A stretch of DNA of 30,747 nt from Polyrhizophydium stewartii (GCA_027604665.1 JADGIZ010000070.1:1-30747), one strand, 5' to 3'; shown: positions 1 through 9,200, counted from the stretch's first letter. Program-made: numbers and translations. The notes: generated from the letters alone by a model not told the origin.

Positions 1-62
1 TGCTCACACATCGCGAGGCCCCAAGGGTATGCGTAATAAAGTGGGGGCTCCGCCCCCCTTCA

Positions 63-82
63 ACACACACACACACACACAC
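63..82. repeat. (AC)n microsatellite
   Basis: A run of about ten AC dinucleotides, followed by a second, less regular AC-rich run at 124-143. Between them lies GC-rich sequence without a convincing gene. Just upstream, at 41-57, is a short G-run/C-run inverted repeat. Confidence 0.9.
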
Positions 83-123
83 CCCGCCTTGCCCATCGCA
101 TCAGGCTCCGCAACAACCACCCC

Positions 124-143
124 AACACACACACACAACACAC
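124..143. repeat. AC-rich microsatellite, interrupted
   Basis: Second AC-rich run, broken by an AA step. It ends directly at the ATG of the small open frame at 144. Confidence 0.8.
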
Positions 144-347
144 ATGGCCATCCGCACTCAGCCCGCCTTCCGTCTCGCCGCACGGCCCGCCGAGTCCGCT
201 GCCGCCCCGGTCTCGCCTGCTCGCGCGACGCTCGCCCCGCCGCCGCGGCAGCCCGCTCGCCGTCCAAGTGCCGCAGCCCTCCTCGACGCAGCGCAGACCG
301 ACCCGCGCCTGATGCCCAGCCTGCTGGCTGCCCAGAGGCTCCTGTGA
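144..347 (+). CDS. Doubtful small ORF, possibly a first exon
   Basis: A 67-codon open frame starting just after the AC repeat. The third codon positions are mostly G or C, as in the real genes here. The N-terminus is rich in Arg, Ala and Pro with no acidic residue before about position 17, which would suit a mitochondrial presequence. The end looks helical (Leu/Ala-rich). I do not recognise a family and cannot find a convincing continuation by splicing. In such GC-rich DNA many random frames stay open, so this may not be a gene. Confidence 0.2.
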   Translation: MAIRTQPAFRLAARPAESAAAPVSPARATLAPPPRQPARRPSAAALLDAAQTDPRLMPSLLAAQRLL

Positions 348-601
348 TCCGCGCAGCGCCGTGCTCTCGCCGCACGCATGCCAGCACTCGCTGCGCCTGG
401 CCCCAGCTTCCACCGCATCGCACATCCCTGCATCTGCCCACGCACCGATCGACCCTTGGCCCATCGTTTGGCGCACCACCGCCCCCTCTCCAAAATGAAT
501 CCTTGCATCCCAGCCAACAAGCGCTGCGTGCCTGCTGTGCATCCGAGTGCTGCCTCGCCGCGCGTCTAACCTGCTCGTGCTGGGCATGGTGAAGAGGCTG
601 C
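348..601. other. Intergenic stretch, nothing recognised
   Basis: About 250 bases with several short open frames on both strands. None shows a family motif or an exon chain that keeps phase. Confidence 0.5.
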
Positions 602-1313
602 TTAATGGGCCAAGAGCCAAGCACCAATTGAATCAACGCCGTGCTCTGAGTGAGCAGGGGCTGTCGGCCAGACGCATCCATCTCGTGCTGAGCTGCCCCA
701 AGTTGTCGCTTCCTGTGAAAGTGCCAAAGCCTCGCTTGGCATCTTGCCGAATGAGCGTGGCTGGTCGAACATCGGGTCGTGGACGAAGCCGGCCGTGTGA
801 ATGAAGCCGGCGGCGGCGCATCGGTCGGTCGAGTCGTTGCGGCTCGACGTGGCGAGAGTGCGGGCGAGCACGAACTTGCGCAGATCGTCCCTGGAGGAGA
901 CGGGCAGATCGGGTCGCTTGACGGCGTGGTGGTTGCGGCGCTGCTGCCTGATGCGGCGAGACAGGCACCACTTGCGTGTGTGGCATGCGTTGTGCACACG
1001 CGGGTTGTGGCAGATCAGCTTGATCTGCGTGCGCTTCTCGCAAGCGCGGTCGAACAAGCGCATCGTGGCCGCGAACGAGATCGCAGCAAGCGAGCCGATG
1101 CCCGACTCGACGAGCAGCGGGCCGACCGCCGACACAATGCAGTGCGCCACTGGCGGCGACATTGGCGAGCGAGATGCCACGCTTGTTGGATGCGATGAGC
1201 TAACCGCCGCTCATCGTGTCCATGTGCGTGATTGCGACCGAGTGCCAGATTGCCGCGATATTCGCCGCCTGGAGCACCCGGCGACATCCTGCCTTCAGCA
1301 CACGAGCAAGCAT
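602..1313 (-). CDS. Unrecognised protein with a hydrophobic N-terminal half
   Basis: Two exons, 1205-1313 and 602-1149, joined across a 55-nt intron (1150-1204, gttagc...ccag) give 218 codons in phase. Support comes from strong G/C preference at third positions, which carries across the splice, and from a hydrophobic segment around residues 15-70 that looks like two membrane spans. A Cys/His-rich basic stretch follows (ICHNPRVHNACH, then HTRKWC) and then a basic region. The start is uncertain: an in-frame ATG lies further upstream at 1422-1424 and would give an Arg-rich leader. Third-position bias weakens after about position 720, so the 3' end may be spliced differently. The gene is divergent from SDHAF1 with 149 bp between starts. 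I cannot assign a family or function. Confidence 0.4.
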
Positions 1314-1462
1314 AACCAAGGTTGCTGTCGACAACAGCGGCAACCGGCGGCCAGGCGGACACGGCGACGTGGAACAGCAGCAAGCGACTGCCCGTCGTCG
1401 CCACAAACCACGCGACACGGACATGATAGAGCTTGGTGCATCTCTCGCCGCAACTTTCCCAC
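1314..1462. promoter_or_regulatory. Probable shared promoter region
   Basis: A 149-bp spacer between two genes that point away from each other (602-1313 minus, SDHAF1 plus). Inferred from the layout; no recognised motif was seen. Confidence 0.3.
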
Positions 1463-1792
1463 ATGCCTGCACGCTCGCAGCTGCAGCGTGAGGTGTCAGG
1501 GCTCTACCGCGCACTCCTGCGCGCCGCACGCTCGAAGCCACCGGTACGCCGCTGTGCACAAGCTCTGGCAGCAGGTACCTGAGCTGCGACACTGACCTCG
1601 ACTTGCCCGTCGCACACCTGCTCCCCAACGCAGGAGACCCGAGAACGTTTCCGCGCTCGCATCGCCGCACAGTTCCGCCGCGACGCCGAGTCCGTATCTC
1701 GCCGGGACTTTGCTGCGATCGAGTTCCTCTTGCGCCGCGGCAACCGCCAGCTTGAGCTGTTGCGCTCTCCGAACGTCGTCGACATCGAGTAG
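1463..1792 (+). CDS. SDHAF1: Succinate dehydrogenase assembly factor 1 (LYR protein)
   Basis: Exons 1463-1543 and 1634-1792 give a 79-aa protein; the 90-nt intron starts gtacgc and ends caacgcag. The LYR tripeptide is at residues 14-16 (SGLYRALLRAARSKP), followed after the splice by an RFRARIAAQFRRD-type helix and LRRGNRQLELLRS near residues 62-74. This matches SDHAF1/Sdh6, which binds the iron-sulfur subunit of complex II and helps deliver and protect its Fe-S clusters in the mitochondrial matrix. The length is close to that of Sdh6, and the human C-terminal extension is absent. NDUFS6 follows on the same strand after about 217 bp. The unspliced frame meets a stop soon after the LYR helix, which supports the intron. 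Confidence 0.9.
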
Positions 1793-2009
1793 CTGCTCCT
1801 GTGACCTGCCCAAGCTCCAGCTTGTGCTGGCGGCCACCTCAAAACAACGATGAGCAGAGCTAGTACTGAATGTCGCATGCTGTGCGGCGCACCAGCCGTG
1901 CTTCTCCTTCCCGCGCCGCCCTGCCCTGTCCCATCTCGCCCGACCTGGTCCGGCCCCGGTCGTGCATGCGACCAAGGCCTGTCGCCGCGCAATACGGCTT
2001 TGCCGACTG

Positions 2010-3018
2010 ATGCTCGCCTCTGCCGCCCGCCGTGCGCTGCGCCTGCAGGCGCGCGCCATGTCGTCCGACGCCGCTGCCGCCGGCGCAGGCACCGCCGTGC
2101 TGCCCCAGGCCGCCAACCGCACGACCACGTGGAGCCCCAGCCAGCGCTCAAAGGCCGCTGCCACCGCCGGCCCGAGGTGCGCGCCGCCCCGTCGCCAGCC
2201 GCCTCGTCCGCTGCTGGTTTGCGATGACCCCACGGCGCTCTCGAGTCCGCCGCCCTCCCCTCTTCGCCAGGCGAGAGCGTCCCGCAGACGTCCGGAAGGC
2301 GTCATGCGCATGCACGGACTCGCGGCTGCCTGCCCATCAACCCCACACCGGCCTCCCGCTCTCAACCACTCGCGGGCGCCCTCGCCGCGGCCACGAGAGA
2401 CAAACCCAGCTGATCCCGCTTTTTGTCGTTGTTCGCAGGTTCGAGCAGACCAACTGGGAGCTGCAGGTGGGCCAGCCGCTGCCGTGCGCCTGACACCGCA
2501 GCGTCGGCACGCACCAGTACCCACAATACAGATGCTGACCTTCGGCGTCGCCGCATCAGCCCAACCCGCCCTCCGCCATGGAGTTCATCAACGCCGTGCC
2601 CGTCAAGTTCGTCGAGGCTCGCCGCGTTGCGTGCGACGGTGGTGCGTGATCCACCGAGCTGCTTGCTGTGCAGCGCCGCCATCCCTCCACTTGCTACTTA
2701 CCTGCCGGCTCACATCGTGTGCATCCCCTGATCACTTTGCCGTCCTCCAGGCGGCGGCGCGCTCGGCCACCCCAAGGTCTACATCAACCTCGTGCGTTAT
2801 GAGCTGCCGCCAAGAGTTTCTGCGATGCGGCTGATGTTGCTGACAACCATCCTCGATCGTCTGCACAACCTTTTGTTTCAATAGGACAAGGACCAGCCCA
2901 TGCCGTGCGGTAAGCCGCTTCGCGGCCAGATCTCGAGCTCGGCATGTGTCGTGCTGACGCAAATGTCTCGCTTTCAGGATACTGCGGCCTTCGCTTCCAG
3001 CAAAAGCACCATCACTAG
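2010..3018 (+). CDS. NDUFS6: NADH dehydrogenase [ubiquinone] Fe-S protein 6 (complex I 13 kDa subunit)
   Basis: Six exons: 2010-2176, 2439-2466, 2560-2641, 2751-2791, 2885-2909 and 2978-3018, giving 127 aa with all phases consistent. The N-terminus is an Arg/Ala presequence for mitochondrial import. A fungal-type WSPSQR...GPRFEQT segment follows. The zinc site of the family is complete: C90 in RRVACDGGGGALGHP, H99, and C114/C117 in PCGYCGLRF; the protein ends KHHH. The protein is an accessory subunit of the complex I N-module that carries zinc and is needed for assembly. An in-frame upstream ATG at 1962 would add 16 residues; I prefer 2010. Its presence implies that the organism keeps complex I. 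Confidence 0.95.
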
Positions 3019-3194
3019 GCCCAAGGCGTGAAGATGGCTCCCAAGAGCAACTTGCTGCATCTGACAATTTGCCCGTGCGCACGGCAGCCTTCCCCTCTGA
3101 ATCCCCGACAATGCAGCACAAGCTTTCCCCGAAATCAGAATCTCCTATTCCAATATCCGTCGTCGGGGCAGCTGCCCATACGCTCCTGACCACC

Positions 3195-3734
3195 TCAGCC
3201 GTCGCTCTCCTGCAAATGCTTGCGGATGCGGGTGAACATCTCGACTCGGATGTTGTCGGGAACCGATGCTGCCACCCCCGATCCCACCATACGTCCGCGT
3301 CAGAACCGCACCACGACTCCCAGCTGCGCCGCCCCGCACGCACCGCGCGCCTTGGGCAGCATCTCGCTGATGAGTTCGTCGATGGTGATGCTGCTCGGAT
3401 CCTTTGAGCGGATGATCTCTGGATGCAGAACGTCAGCGCAAGACACCTCGAGCATCAACCAAAGCAGGGCATGCGAGCACCCTTGCACTGCATTTTGAGG
3501 TTGTCTCGCCACCCGCTCTCAATCAGCCGAAGCCGCAGGTACTCTTTGAGCCTGCGCTCGCCGTGCCCACAGGCCGCGCTCGTCAGCCCGCGGCAGGGCT
3601 TGGCTGCAGCTCAAATGAGGCCTCGGACGCAACTTGTCCTTCTCGCCCGACTTGACGAGACGCTCGTCAATGACGGAGCGAAGGAGCCGCTTCTCCGAGC
3701 TGTGCGAGTGCCGCCGAGCAGCCCCGCGCCGCAT
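3195..3734 (-). CDS. SUS1: Transcription and mRNA export factor ENY2/SUS1
   Basis: Four exons on minus: 3634-3734, 3481-3551, 3344-3418 and 3195-3268, giving 106 aa. The introns are 82, 62 and 75 nt. Family blocks appear in order: LVKSGEKDKLKEYLRLRL, IESGWRDNLKMQCKE, TIDELISEMLPKARASVPD and VEMFTRIRKHL. ENY2/Sus1 is a small all-helical protein that wraps long helices in two nuclear complexes: the SAGA deubiquitinase module (on Sgf11) and TREX-2 (on Sac3). It thereby links transcription to mRNA export at the nuclear pore. The N-terminus has a short basic extension. Every splice restores the conserved frame, so the model is firm. Confidence 0.93.
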
Positions 3735-4082
3735 GGAGCGGTCGGTGCGTGCGGCAGCACATGGGCAACCCATGTCAGGCGATACCGTGCGCCCGCACGC
3801 CGCCCCCAAGCAGCCGCCGTTCGTCGCCGTCAGCGCCTGTGCCGCTGGCTGTCGGCGCACGCCAACAAAACGCACTCCATTGCAACGGGCAACGTCGAAT
3901 ATCCCGCCTCACCGCCGGTTTCGCGCGGGGCACCCCTGCGGCTGACCGCCAGACACCCACACACCCACCGTGGCCAAGCACATCAACATCGTCGTGGCAG
4001 CCAAAGCGCCGATGGCAGACCGCGCGGCTCTTCATTGGCCTCGCCCAAGCAGACAAGGGTGCTACTGGCTTCACCCACGCAT
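3735..4082 (+). other. Spacer with a possible small ORF (3772-3945)
   Basis: A 348-bp gap between the ENY2 start and the RPN8 3' end. A 57-codon plus-strand frame begins at 3772, only 37 bp from the ENY2 ATG, and has G/C-rich third positions at its beginning (MSGDTVRPHAAPKQPPFV). A second G/C3-rich stretch lies near 3970-4050 in another frame and could be a further exon. I found no family resemblance and no splice I trust, so this is not called as a gene. Confidence 0.3.
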
Positions 4083-5635
4083 TTACTTGGTCTCCTTGTC
4101 GTCCTTCTTGTCGTCCTTCTTGTCGTCCTTCTTTTCGTCCTTCTTGTCGTCCTTCTTCTCGTCCTTGTCGTCCTTCTTTTCGTCCTTGCTTGCCTCGTTC
4201 TTTTCGTGGTCGCGCAGCTCGAGCTTGTTGTCGATCAACCCATGCAGCGCGATGACGGCGCGAATCAGCGACGACAGGTAAATCACAAGTAGCTCGTCGT
4301 TCGTCTTGACTGAGAACGACTTGACCGTCTCCGGCACGTGCAGGTTGGGAAGGCGGTTGAAGATGTCCTGCAGATTGTAGATGATCTGGTGGTTGACGGG
4401 CAGCGTTCCCGCGAGAACCTTGTCCAGGTAGCTTCGAATCTCCTGCAGGTGCGCATAGAGACCCTTGAGCGACGACAGCTGGTCCGTGATCTGCATCGAC
4501 AGCGTGCCCACGGACATGTCCTTGATGTCGCGCAGCAGGTGCTCGACGCCAATCTCCTCCGACTCCTCGGCCTCAATCGACGACGGAATGTGCACAAAGG
4601 TCTTGGACGCCGCGGTGCCGTCCTGCATTGAGCCGCGCCAAAATAAAGAGTTCGTTGGTGCCGCGGCAAGTCCAGAAGCGAGCCAGCACGCCGCAGTATG
4701 CATGAGGCACCAGGTCAGTTTGCCGCCTTCCAACACACGCCGCGCTTGCAAACAGCACGCAAGAGCCTCACGTCGTGGATCTCCTCAACGGCCATGTATG
4801 CGTCCGTGGGGATGCCAATGTGGCTGGGCTGCACGTCGATAATGACGAGCACCGGGTTGGGCGTGTATCGCTTGAACAGCTCGTTGATCTCGAGGTCCGA
4901 TGCGCGCAACTTGGGGCCGCTGTGGTACCAGCCAATCATCTTCTCGCGGGCTGCATGGGTGCCGAGCGTGAGCGCATGCTCAGCAAGCGGGCGGCATGGA
5001 CGGGATCGGCTCGCAGCGCGCATGTTGAGAGCTCACCGTTGACCTTTTTGAACATCTCGTACATGGCCTCGTGGTAGTTGTGGTCCAGAAACCACACCGA
5101 CGGGTCCTTCTCGTCCTCCTCAAAGGGCACTGCATGGTCGGAGCGTGCGCGACGCAGAGCGCACGGTTCGCAAGCGTCAGATACATCGGGCGCGCCGACG
5201 GCAGGGCATGCGAGCGTGGACAGCTCCTGGGTCTGCCCGCCGTTGAGGCGGAAGGCCGAGCGCGGCCAGGGTGCGCCAATCTGCCACGATCACGGCGCGG
5301 GCGGCCGAGCCGCGGCAGCGACCGCGAGTGCGTGTGCTGGGCAGCAGGGTCTCCAGAAGCCGCACTGCGCGGCCGCACCACGTCCAGTCGCCCATGCCGC
5401 ACAGCCCCCGCGGCTGCCGTGGTTGGGCCCCCTTGCGCCCAGCGAGAGAGCAGCGCAGTCACGCACTTGCATACGAGTTCGCGACGTTGATGCTGCTGCC
5501 GTTGTTCTGGCCGAGAAGCACGCCGACGACGCGCTTGCTGGTGTTCCTCGCCACGCGGTTGTAGTGGTCGACGACAGAGAGCAGCACGAGCGGGTGGACG
5601 ACGACGCCCGCGGGCACGGTTGCGGTGACGGGCAT
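4083..5635 (-). CDS. RPN8: 26S proteasome regulatory subunit RPN8 (PSMD7), non-catalytic MPN protein
   Basis: Four exons on minus: 5467-5635, 5037-5129, 4772-4950 and 4083-4622, giving 326 aa (human 324). The MPN domain covers roughly residues 5-140 and includes [26 protein letters not shown] and [17 protein letters not shown]. The histidine pair of the JAMM zinc site is missing (YHSGP in its place), as expected for RPN8, which forms the inactive partner of the RPN11 deubiquitinase in the proteasome lid. Further blocks are [19 protein letters not shown] and [19 protein letters not shown]. The C-terminus is a long Lys/Asp tail encoded by a 12-nt repeat. The gene is divergent from the RIB2-like gene, with 38 bp between start codons. 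Confidence 0.97.
4097..4187 (-). repeat. Short tandem repeat coding the Lys/Asp tail of RPN8
   Basis: On plus the sequence is an imperfect repeat of gtccttcttgtc-like 12-mers. On minus it reads as KKDD and KKDE units. Likely variable in length between strains (inference). Confidence 0.85.
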
Positions 5636-5673
5636 GGGTGCGAAGAGTTTGAGAAAGCTCTGCTTGGCGCGAG
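5636..5673. promoter_or_regulatory. Very short divergent promoter, RPN8 / RIB2-like
   Basis: Only 38 bp separate the start codons of two well supported genes on opposite strands. Transcription must start inside this spacer or inside the opposite gene. No TATA box and no exact copy of the ascomycete proteasome element was seen. Confidence 0.5.
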
Positions 5674-6150
5674 ATGCTGCAAGCCTTGCAAGGCACGCCT
5701 GCACAGCGGGCGCTGATGCAGCGCGCAGTCGACGAGGCCGCCAAGTCGCCGCCCGCCGAGGCGGCGTACTGCGTCGGCGCCGTGCTCGTCGCACCGCCTG
5801 CGGACGACGGCGGCACCAGCGACCACAATGCTGGCACCGTGCTCGCCTCGGGCTTCTCGCGCGAGCTGCCGGGCAACACGCACGCCGAGCAAGTGTGCCT
5901 CGCCAAGCTTGCGTCGCCCGACGCCGCCCGCGGCACGCACGTCTACTCGACCATGGAGCCTTGCTCGCTGCGCCTCTCGGGAAACGTGCCCTGCGCGCGC
6001 CGCCTCATCGACGCGGGCGTGGCGCGAGTCTTCATTGGCGTGCTTGAGCCGCCCGACCTCGTCGCCAACTGCTCCGGCGTCGAAATGCTCCAGGCGGCAG
6101 GCATCGAGGTTGTCTACCTCGACGGCTTTAGAGGTGTGCCCGCCGGCTGA
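5674..6150 (+). CDS. Riboflavin-pathway deaminase-like protein (cytidine deaminase fold)
   Basis: An intronless 158-aa frame. The zinc-deaminase signature is complete: H70-A-E72 ([13 protein letters not shown]) and P96-C97...C107 ([19 protein letters not shown]), with E72 as the proton shuttle and H70, C97 and C107 as zinc ligands. [10 protein letters not shown] segment and a closing [11 protein letters not shown] strand follow. The pattern fits the small fungal proteins related to the deaminase part of RIB2/RibD, which deaminates the pyrimidine intermediate of riboflavin synthesis. I cannot exclude another substrate in the same superfamily, so I give no symbol. Only the deaminase domain is present; there is no reductase or pseudouridine synthase domain. 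It shares its upstream region with RPN8. Confidence 0.8.
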   Translation: MLQALQGTPAQRALMQRAVDEAAKSPPAEAAYCVGAVLVAPPADDGGTSDHNAGTVLASGFSRELPGNTHAEQVCLAKLASPDAARGTHVYSTMEPCSLRLSGNVPCARRLIDAGVARVFIGVLEPPDLVANCSGVEMLQAAGIEVVYLDGFRGVPAG

Positions 6151-6265
6151 TGCATGAAGACGGGCCACTTGTGCACGCTGGGTGGCTCACAGCTTCGTCG
6201 GGCCCACGCCTCGCCGCCTTTATTCCTGCCTCCAGATGCCTGTCTGGCGCCGAACAGACACATTG

Positions 6266-7772
6266 TCAAGTCCACCGCGGGAAGCTGACGACCTGCAGGC
6301 TTGCTGGCCGCGAGTGGTGGTCCGCGGCATCTGTCGCAAAAGCCAGTATGCACTTGCTTGGATGCCACGCAATCGAATTGACAGCAGCGTTGGTCTTGAG
6401 CGTGTGCACGCGCTCGGCCGTCTCGGTGTGCACCTGCTCGCCGTGCCGGCCCGGCATCGGAGAATATAAAGCCACCACGAGAAGACGTGTGCTTCGTCAG
6501 CCATGTCCCGGCATGCTGCATCTCTGGGATCTGATTGCAGCCGACCCACAATCTCAATCACAGTGTCCTCAGATCCGAATGCGACAAACTCTCCGTCGAA
6601 ACTGAACGACAGCGCGCGGATCGGCCAGCTTTCGCGACGCAGCCAGCCGATGCATCGAAAATAAGCACGCAAAAGCCGTCAGCAAAAAGGAACCACACGC
6701 CGGTGCTCTGGGTGGTCTTACTCGAGCTGCGTATACGTCTGCACGCTCGTGAGTGTCTCAACGTCCCAAAGCGCCACGATCGCGTCGGCGCCGCCCGTGG
6801 CAAAGTACCGACCGCTCGGTTCAAAGTCGATGCAGTACGCATTGGATGTGTGTGCAAATAAGGTGTGGACTTCCTTGAGAGAAGGGTACTCGAAGATTTT
6901 GACTCGCCCCGTGCCCGTCGTGATGAAGAACAGGTCGCCCGCAAAGTTCCAACCAAACTGGTTTGCCTGCATAGAGAAAGCGTTAGCGTCAGATACCATA
7001 GGTGAGTTTGCGCACATGGATCAACCTCGACGTCGATTTTGATGGTGTGTGTGGTGAAGGTCGGCGTCGAATCGCTGGCCGTTCCGCCCCGTGGATCGAT
7101 AAACGAGATCAAGTCATCCTGCAGCAGAGTCGAGAGGCGTCAGAAGAGCACCCATTTTAGAGATGCACCGCAGTTCCGTGCCGTGCTGCGTGCCTTGTTG
7201 CCGACGGCGATGCAGGCGCCGTCGCTACTCCAGCTCATGTTGATGTTCTCTCCCTTGGTCTGCACAACATGCGTCTCGGACCTGTACGCTGCAAGCAAGC
7301 GTTAGCCCCGTTGTATGAGCAACAGAGAGGACGAAGAGGAAGCTGCGGAAGCACGCACACCGCACGTCCCACAGTCGAAGCGTCGAGTCGGTGGACGTGG
7401 AGGCGAACTTGTCGCTGTGCTCCGGATCCCATGCCACGCAGCTGACGGCGCGCGTGTGGCCGCGCAGCTCAAGCACATCGCGGCTCTGCTGGGCACGGCG
7501 TGTGGGCATCGTCAGCGGCGCCAGCGCCTGCTCAGGCAGTGCGGACTGCCCGCGCGGGCCGTGCGCGCCATGCGCCATGTGCAGAGCGGCCGACCACGCA
7601 CCGACCGGTCGATCGACCATATCCGCACGCTCTTGTCCGCTGAGCACGACGCCAGCTTGCGGCCCTCCTTGTTCCACGCAGCGCTCTTGATGCGCTCCGT
7701 GTGTGCGCGCAGCTCGCGCGACTCGGTCTTGTCGGCACCTGCGCGAAAGCGGCTCACAGCGCTGGTCACCAT
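6266..7772 (-). CDS. THOC3: THO complex subunit 3 (TEX1), WD40 protein
   Basis: Seven exons on minus: 7602-7772, 7361-7488, 7194-7281, 7026-7118, 6722-6966, 6550-6628 and 6266-6433, about 323 aa. WD repeats run throughout: LASCSADKSVRIWS, STSTDSTLRLWDVR, TKGENINMSWSSDG, AVGNKDD then LISFIDP, FATGGADAIVALWDVE, QLDWPIRALSF and NSIAWHPSKCILAFA. The order and wording match THOC3/TEX1, which folds into a seven-bladed propeller and belongs to the THO core of TREX that couples transcription to mRNA packaging and export. Intron 3 (7119-7193) begins with GC, not GT: AAG|gcacgc...ctgcag joins AVGNK to DDLISF exactly as in the family, and no GT lies at that junction. The exon 2 start could be three bases shorter. 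Confidence 0.93.
7119..7193 (-). other. GC-AG intron in THOC3
   Basis: A 75-nt intron with donor AAG|GCACGC and acceptor CTGCAG. Both flanking exons are fixed by family similarity and phase 0, so the GC donor is well supported. Confidence 0.8.
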
Positions 7773-7994
7773 GTCGCGACCGGGCGTTCTTGCGAGCGGT
7801 TGAGGTCGAGCATCAAGGCGCGGCTCGATCCGCCTTTGTGTCTCGCCATGACAGCTCGGAATCTGGGCTCGGCGACGCCGGACGCAGCGGAATGCCACCT
7901 GAAGCGTCGCTACGCCTGCCCACATCACTCCTGCAACTATCACCCACCGCGCTCGCCGTGCAGCGCCTCTTGGGCCTATCCCACCCCGCCCGCG
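7773..7994. promoter_or_regulatory. Divergent promoter region, THOC3 / TAF11
   Basis: A 222-bp spacer between the start codons of two divergent nuclear genes. No recognised motif was seen. Confidence 0.4.
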
Positions 7995-9040
7995 ATGCAC
8001 ACCGACACTTCCCGCCCAATGAAAAAGTCGGCGTCGTACCTCGACCAGCCCATCATCAAGCGCCCGCGCGGCCGGCCGCCGGGCAGCGGGCGGGGCCGCG
8101 GGCGGGGCCGCGGGCGCGGGCGCGTTGGACCAGACGGACGGCGGCTGTCGCTCACGTCGCTGACAGGCGGCCAGGTGCCCGACGCCATGGCGCTGCTGGC
8201 GGACCCGGCAGCCGCGGCGCAGCCAGCTTCGAGCGGGCCTGGCGCCGCCGAGGACGCTGGCGCCGTCGGCGGCCCGAGCACGCCCGCTGCGCTTGCAAAC
8301 GGGCCTGGCGCCGTGGATGCCGCCGCCGCTCCCACTGGCACACTTTCGGGCGTGCCCGGCATTGCGGGCCTCGGGCCGTCGGTCGGATTAGGCTTTGGCG
8401 GCGGAGACGAGGAGGGCGGCGACGAGGACGAGGACGACGCAGAGGAGCAGCTGCTGCAGATGCCTGCGACTACCGAGGAGGACCGCGAGGCAATAAAGTG
8501 CGCCGCGCATCGGAATGTGGCGCTGAGGGCCTGCTGTTGAGCCTGTGCTGACATGGCGATGCGGATTGTCGTTGTGCAGAGCTCTGCTCGATACGTTCTC
8601 GCCTGACCAGCTGCAACGATACGAGATGTACCGCCGGGCCCACCTCCCAAAGGCTGCCGTGCGCAAGGTGCGTCATACAGAGTGCTTGTTCTCCGCGAGA
8701 GATTCCCGTTTCGTCTCTCATCCAAAATACGCAGTTCTTGATGAGCGTCGTTGGAACCGTGCCGGCATCCGCGGGCATCATCGTCGGCGGCTGCGCCAAG
8801 CTGTTTGTCGGCGAGATTGTCGAGTCAGGTGTGCCATGCGTCCGCCTTTCTCTTTTACATCATCTCATCATGCTATTAAGCTGACAAGATGTAATGCCAG
8901 CGCTCGAGTTTATGGAGGAGCTCGGCGAGCCAGAAGGCACGCCGATTCGGCCAGATCACATTCGAGAGGCGTTCCGGCGGTACCGCGAGTCGCACCCTGA
9001 CGCCATGAACAGCCAACTCCATCGCAAACGCCTTTTCTGA
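7995..9040 (+). CDS. TAF11: Transcription initiation factor TFIID subunit 11 (TAF11)
   Basis: Four exons: 7995-8497, 8580-8667, 8735-8828 and 8901-9040, giving 274 aa. The C-terminal histone fold is clear: LDTFSPDQLQRYEMYRRAHL, PKAAVRK, SVVGTVPASAGIIVGGCAKL, FVGEIVESALEFMEELGE and IRPDHIREAFRRY. In the human protein this domain pairs with TAF13 inside TFIID. The N-terminal 170 residues are low complexity. They begin with an AT-hook-like core (KRPRGRPPGSG, residues about 17-27) and a Gly/Arg run, continue with Ala/Gly/Pro-rich sequence, and end with an acidic block just before the fold (DEEGGDEDEDDAEE). The first ATG after the last upstream in-frame part was chosen; an open frame continues upstream without similarity. 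Confidence 0.93.
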
Positions 9041-9200
9041 CACCGAGGCGCACCAAGCACAACAAACGTGTGCTTGCATTCAAGTTCATTGCAGCTTGGA
9101 GCATACTCGCCTCGGTGCACAGGCACTGGCTTTCCACCAGACATGGCGCTTCTGGCTGTAAGAAAACCCTGCGAGCGTAGAAGCGATGAGGGAGAAGGAA
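9041..9200. other. Convergent spacer
   Basis: 160 bp between the stop of TAF11 (plus) and the stop of the unassigned minus gene. No gene seen. Confidence 0.5.

Noticed and set aside
4..999. A 331-codon open frame on minus across the first kilobase
   Set aside because: It runs over AC repeats and codes Cys/Ala/Arg low complexity; long frames are expected by chance at this GC content.
801..1595. A 264-codon plus-strand frame overlapping SDHAF1
   Set aside because: It is antisense to the 602-1313 frame and runs into SDHAF1 in a different frame; its composition is Arg/His-rich without motif.
5636..5673. Proteasome-associated control element upstream of RPN8
   Set aside because: The spacer contains a loosely similar gggtgcgaag but not the GGTGGCAAA core.
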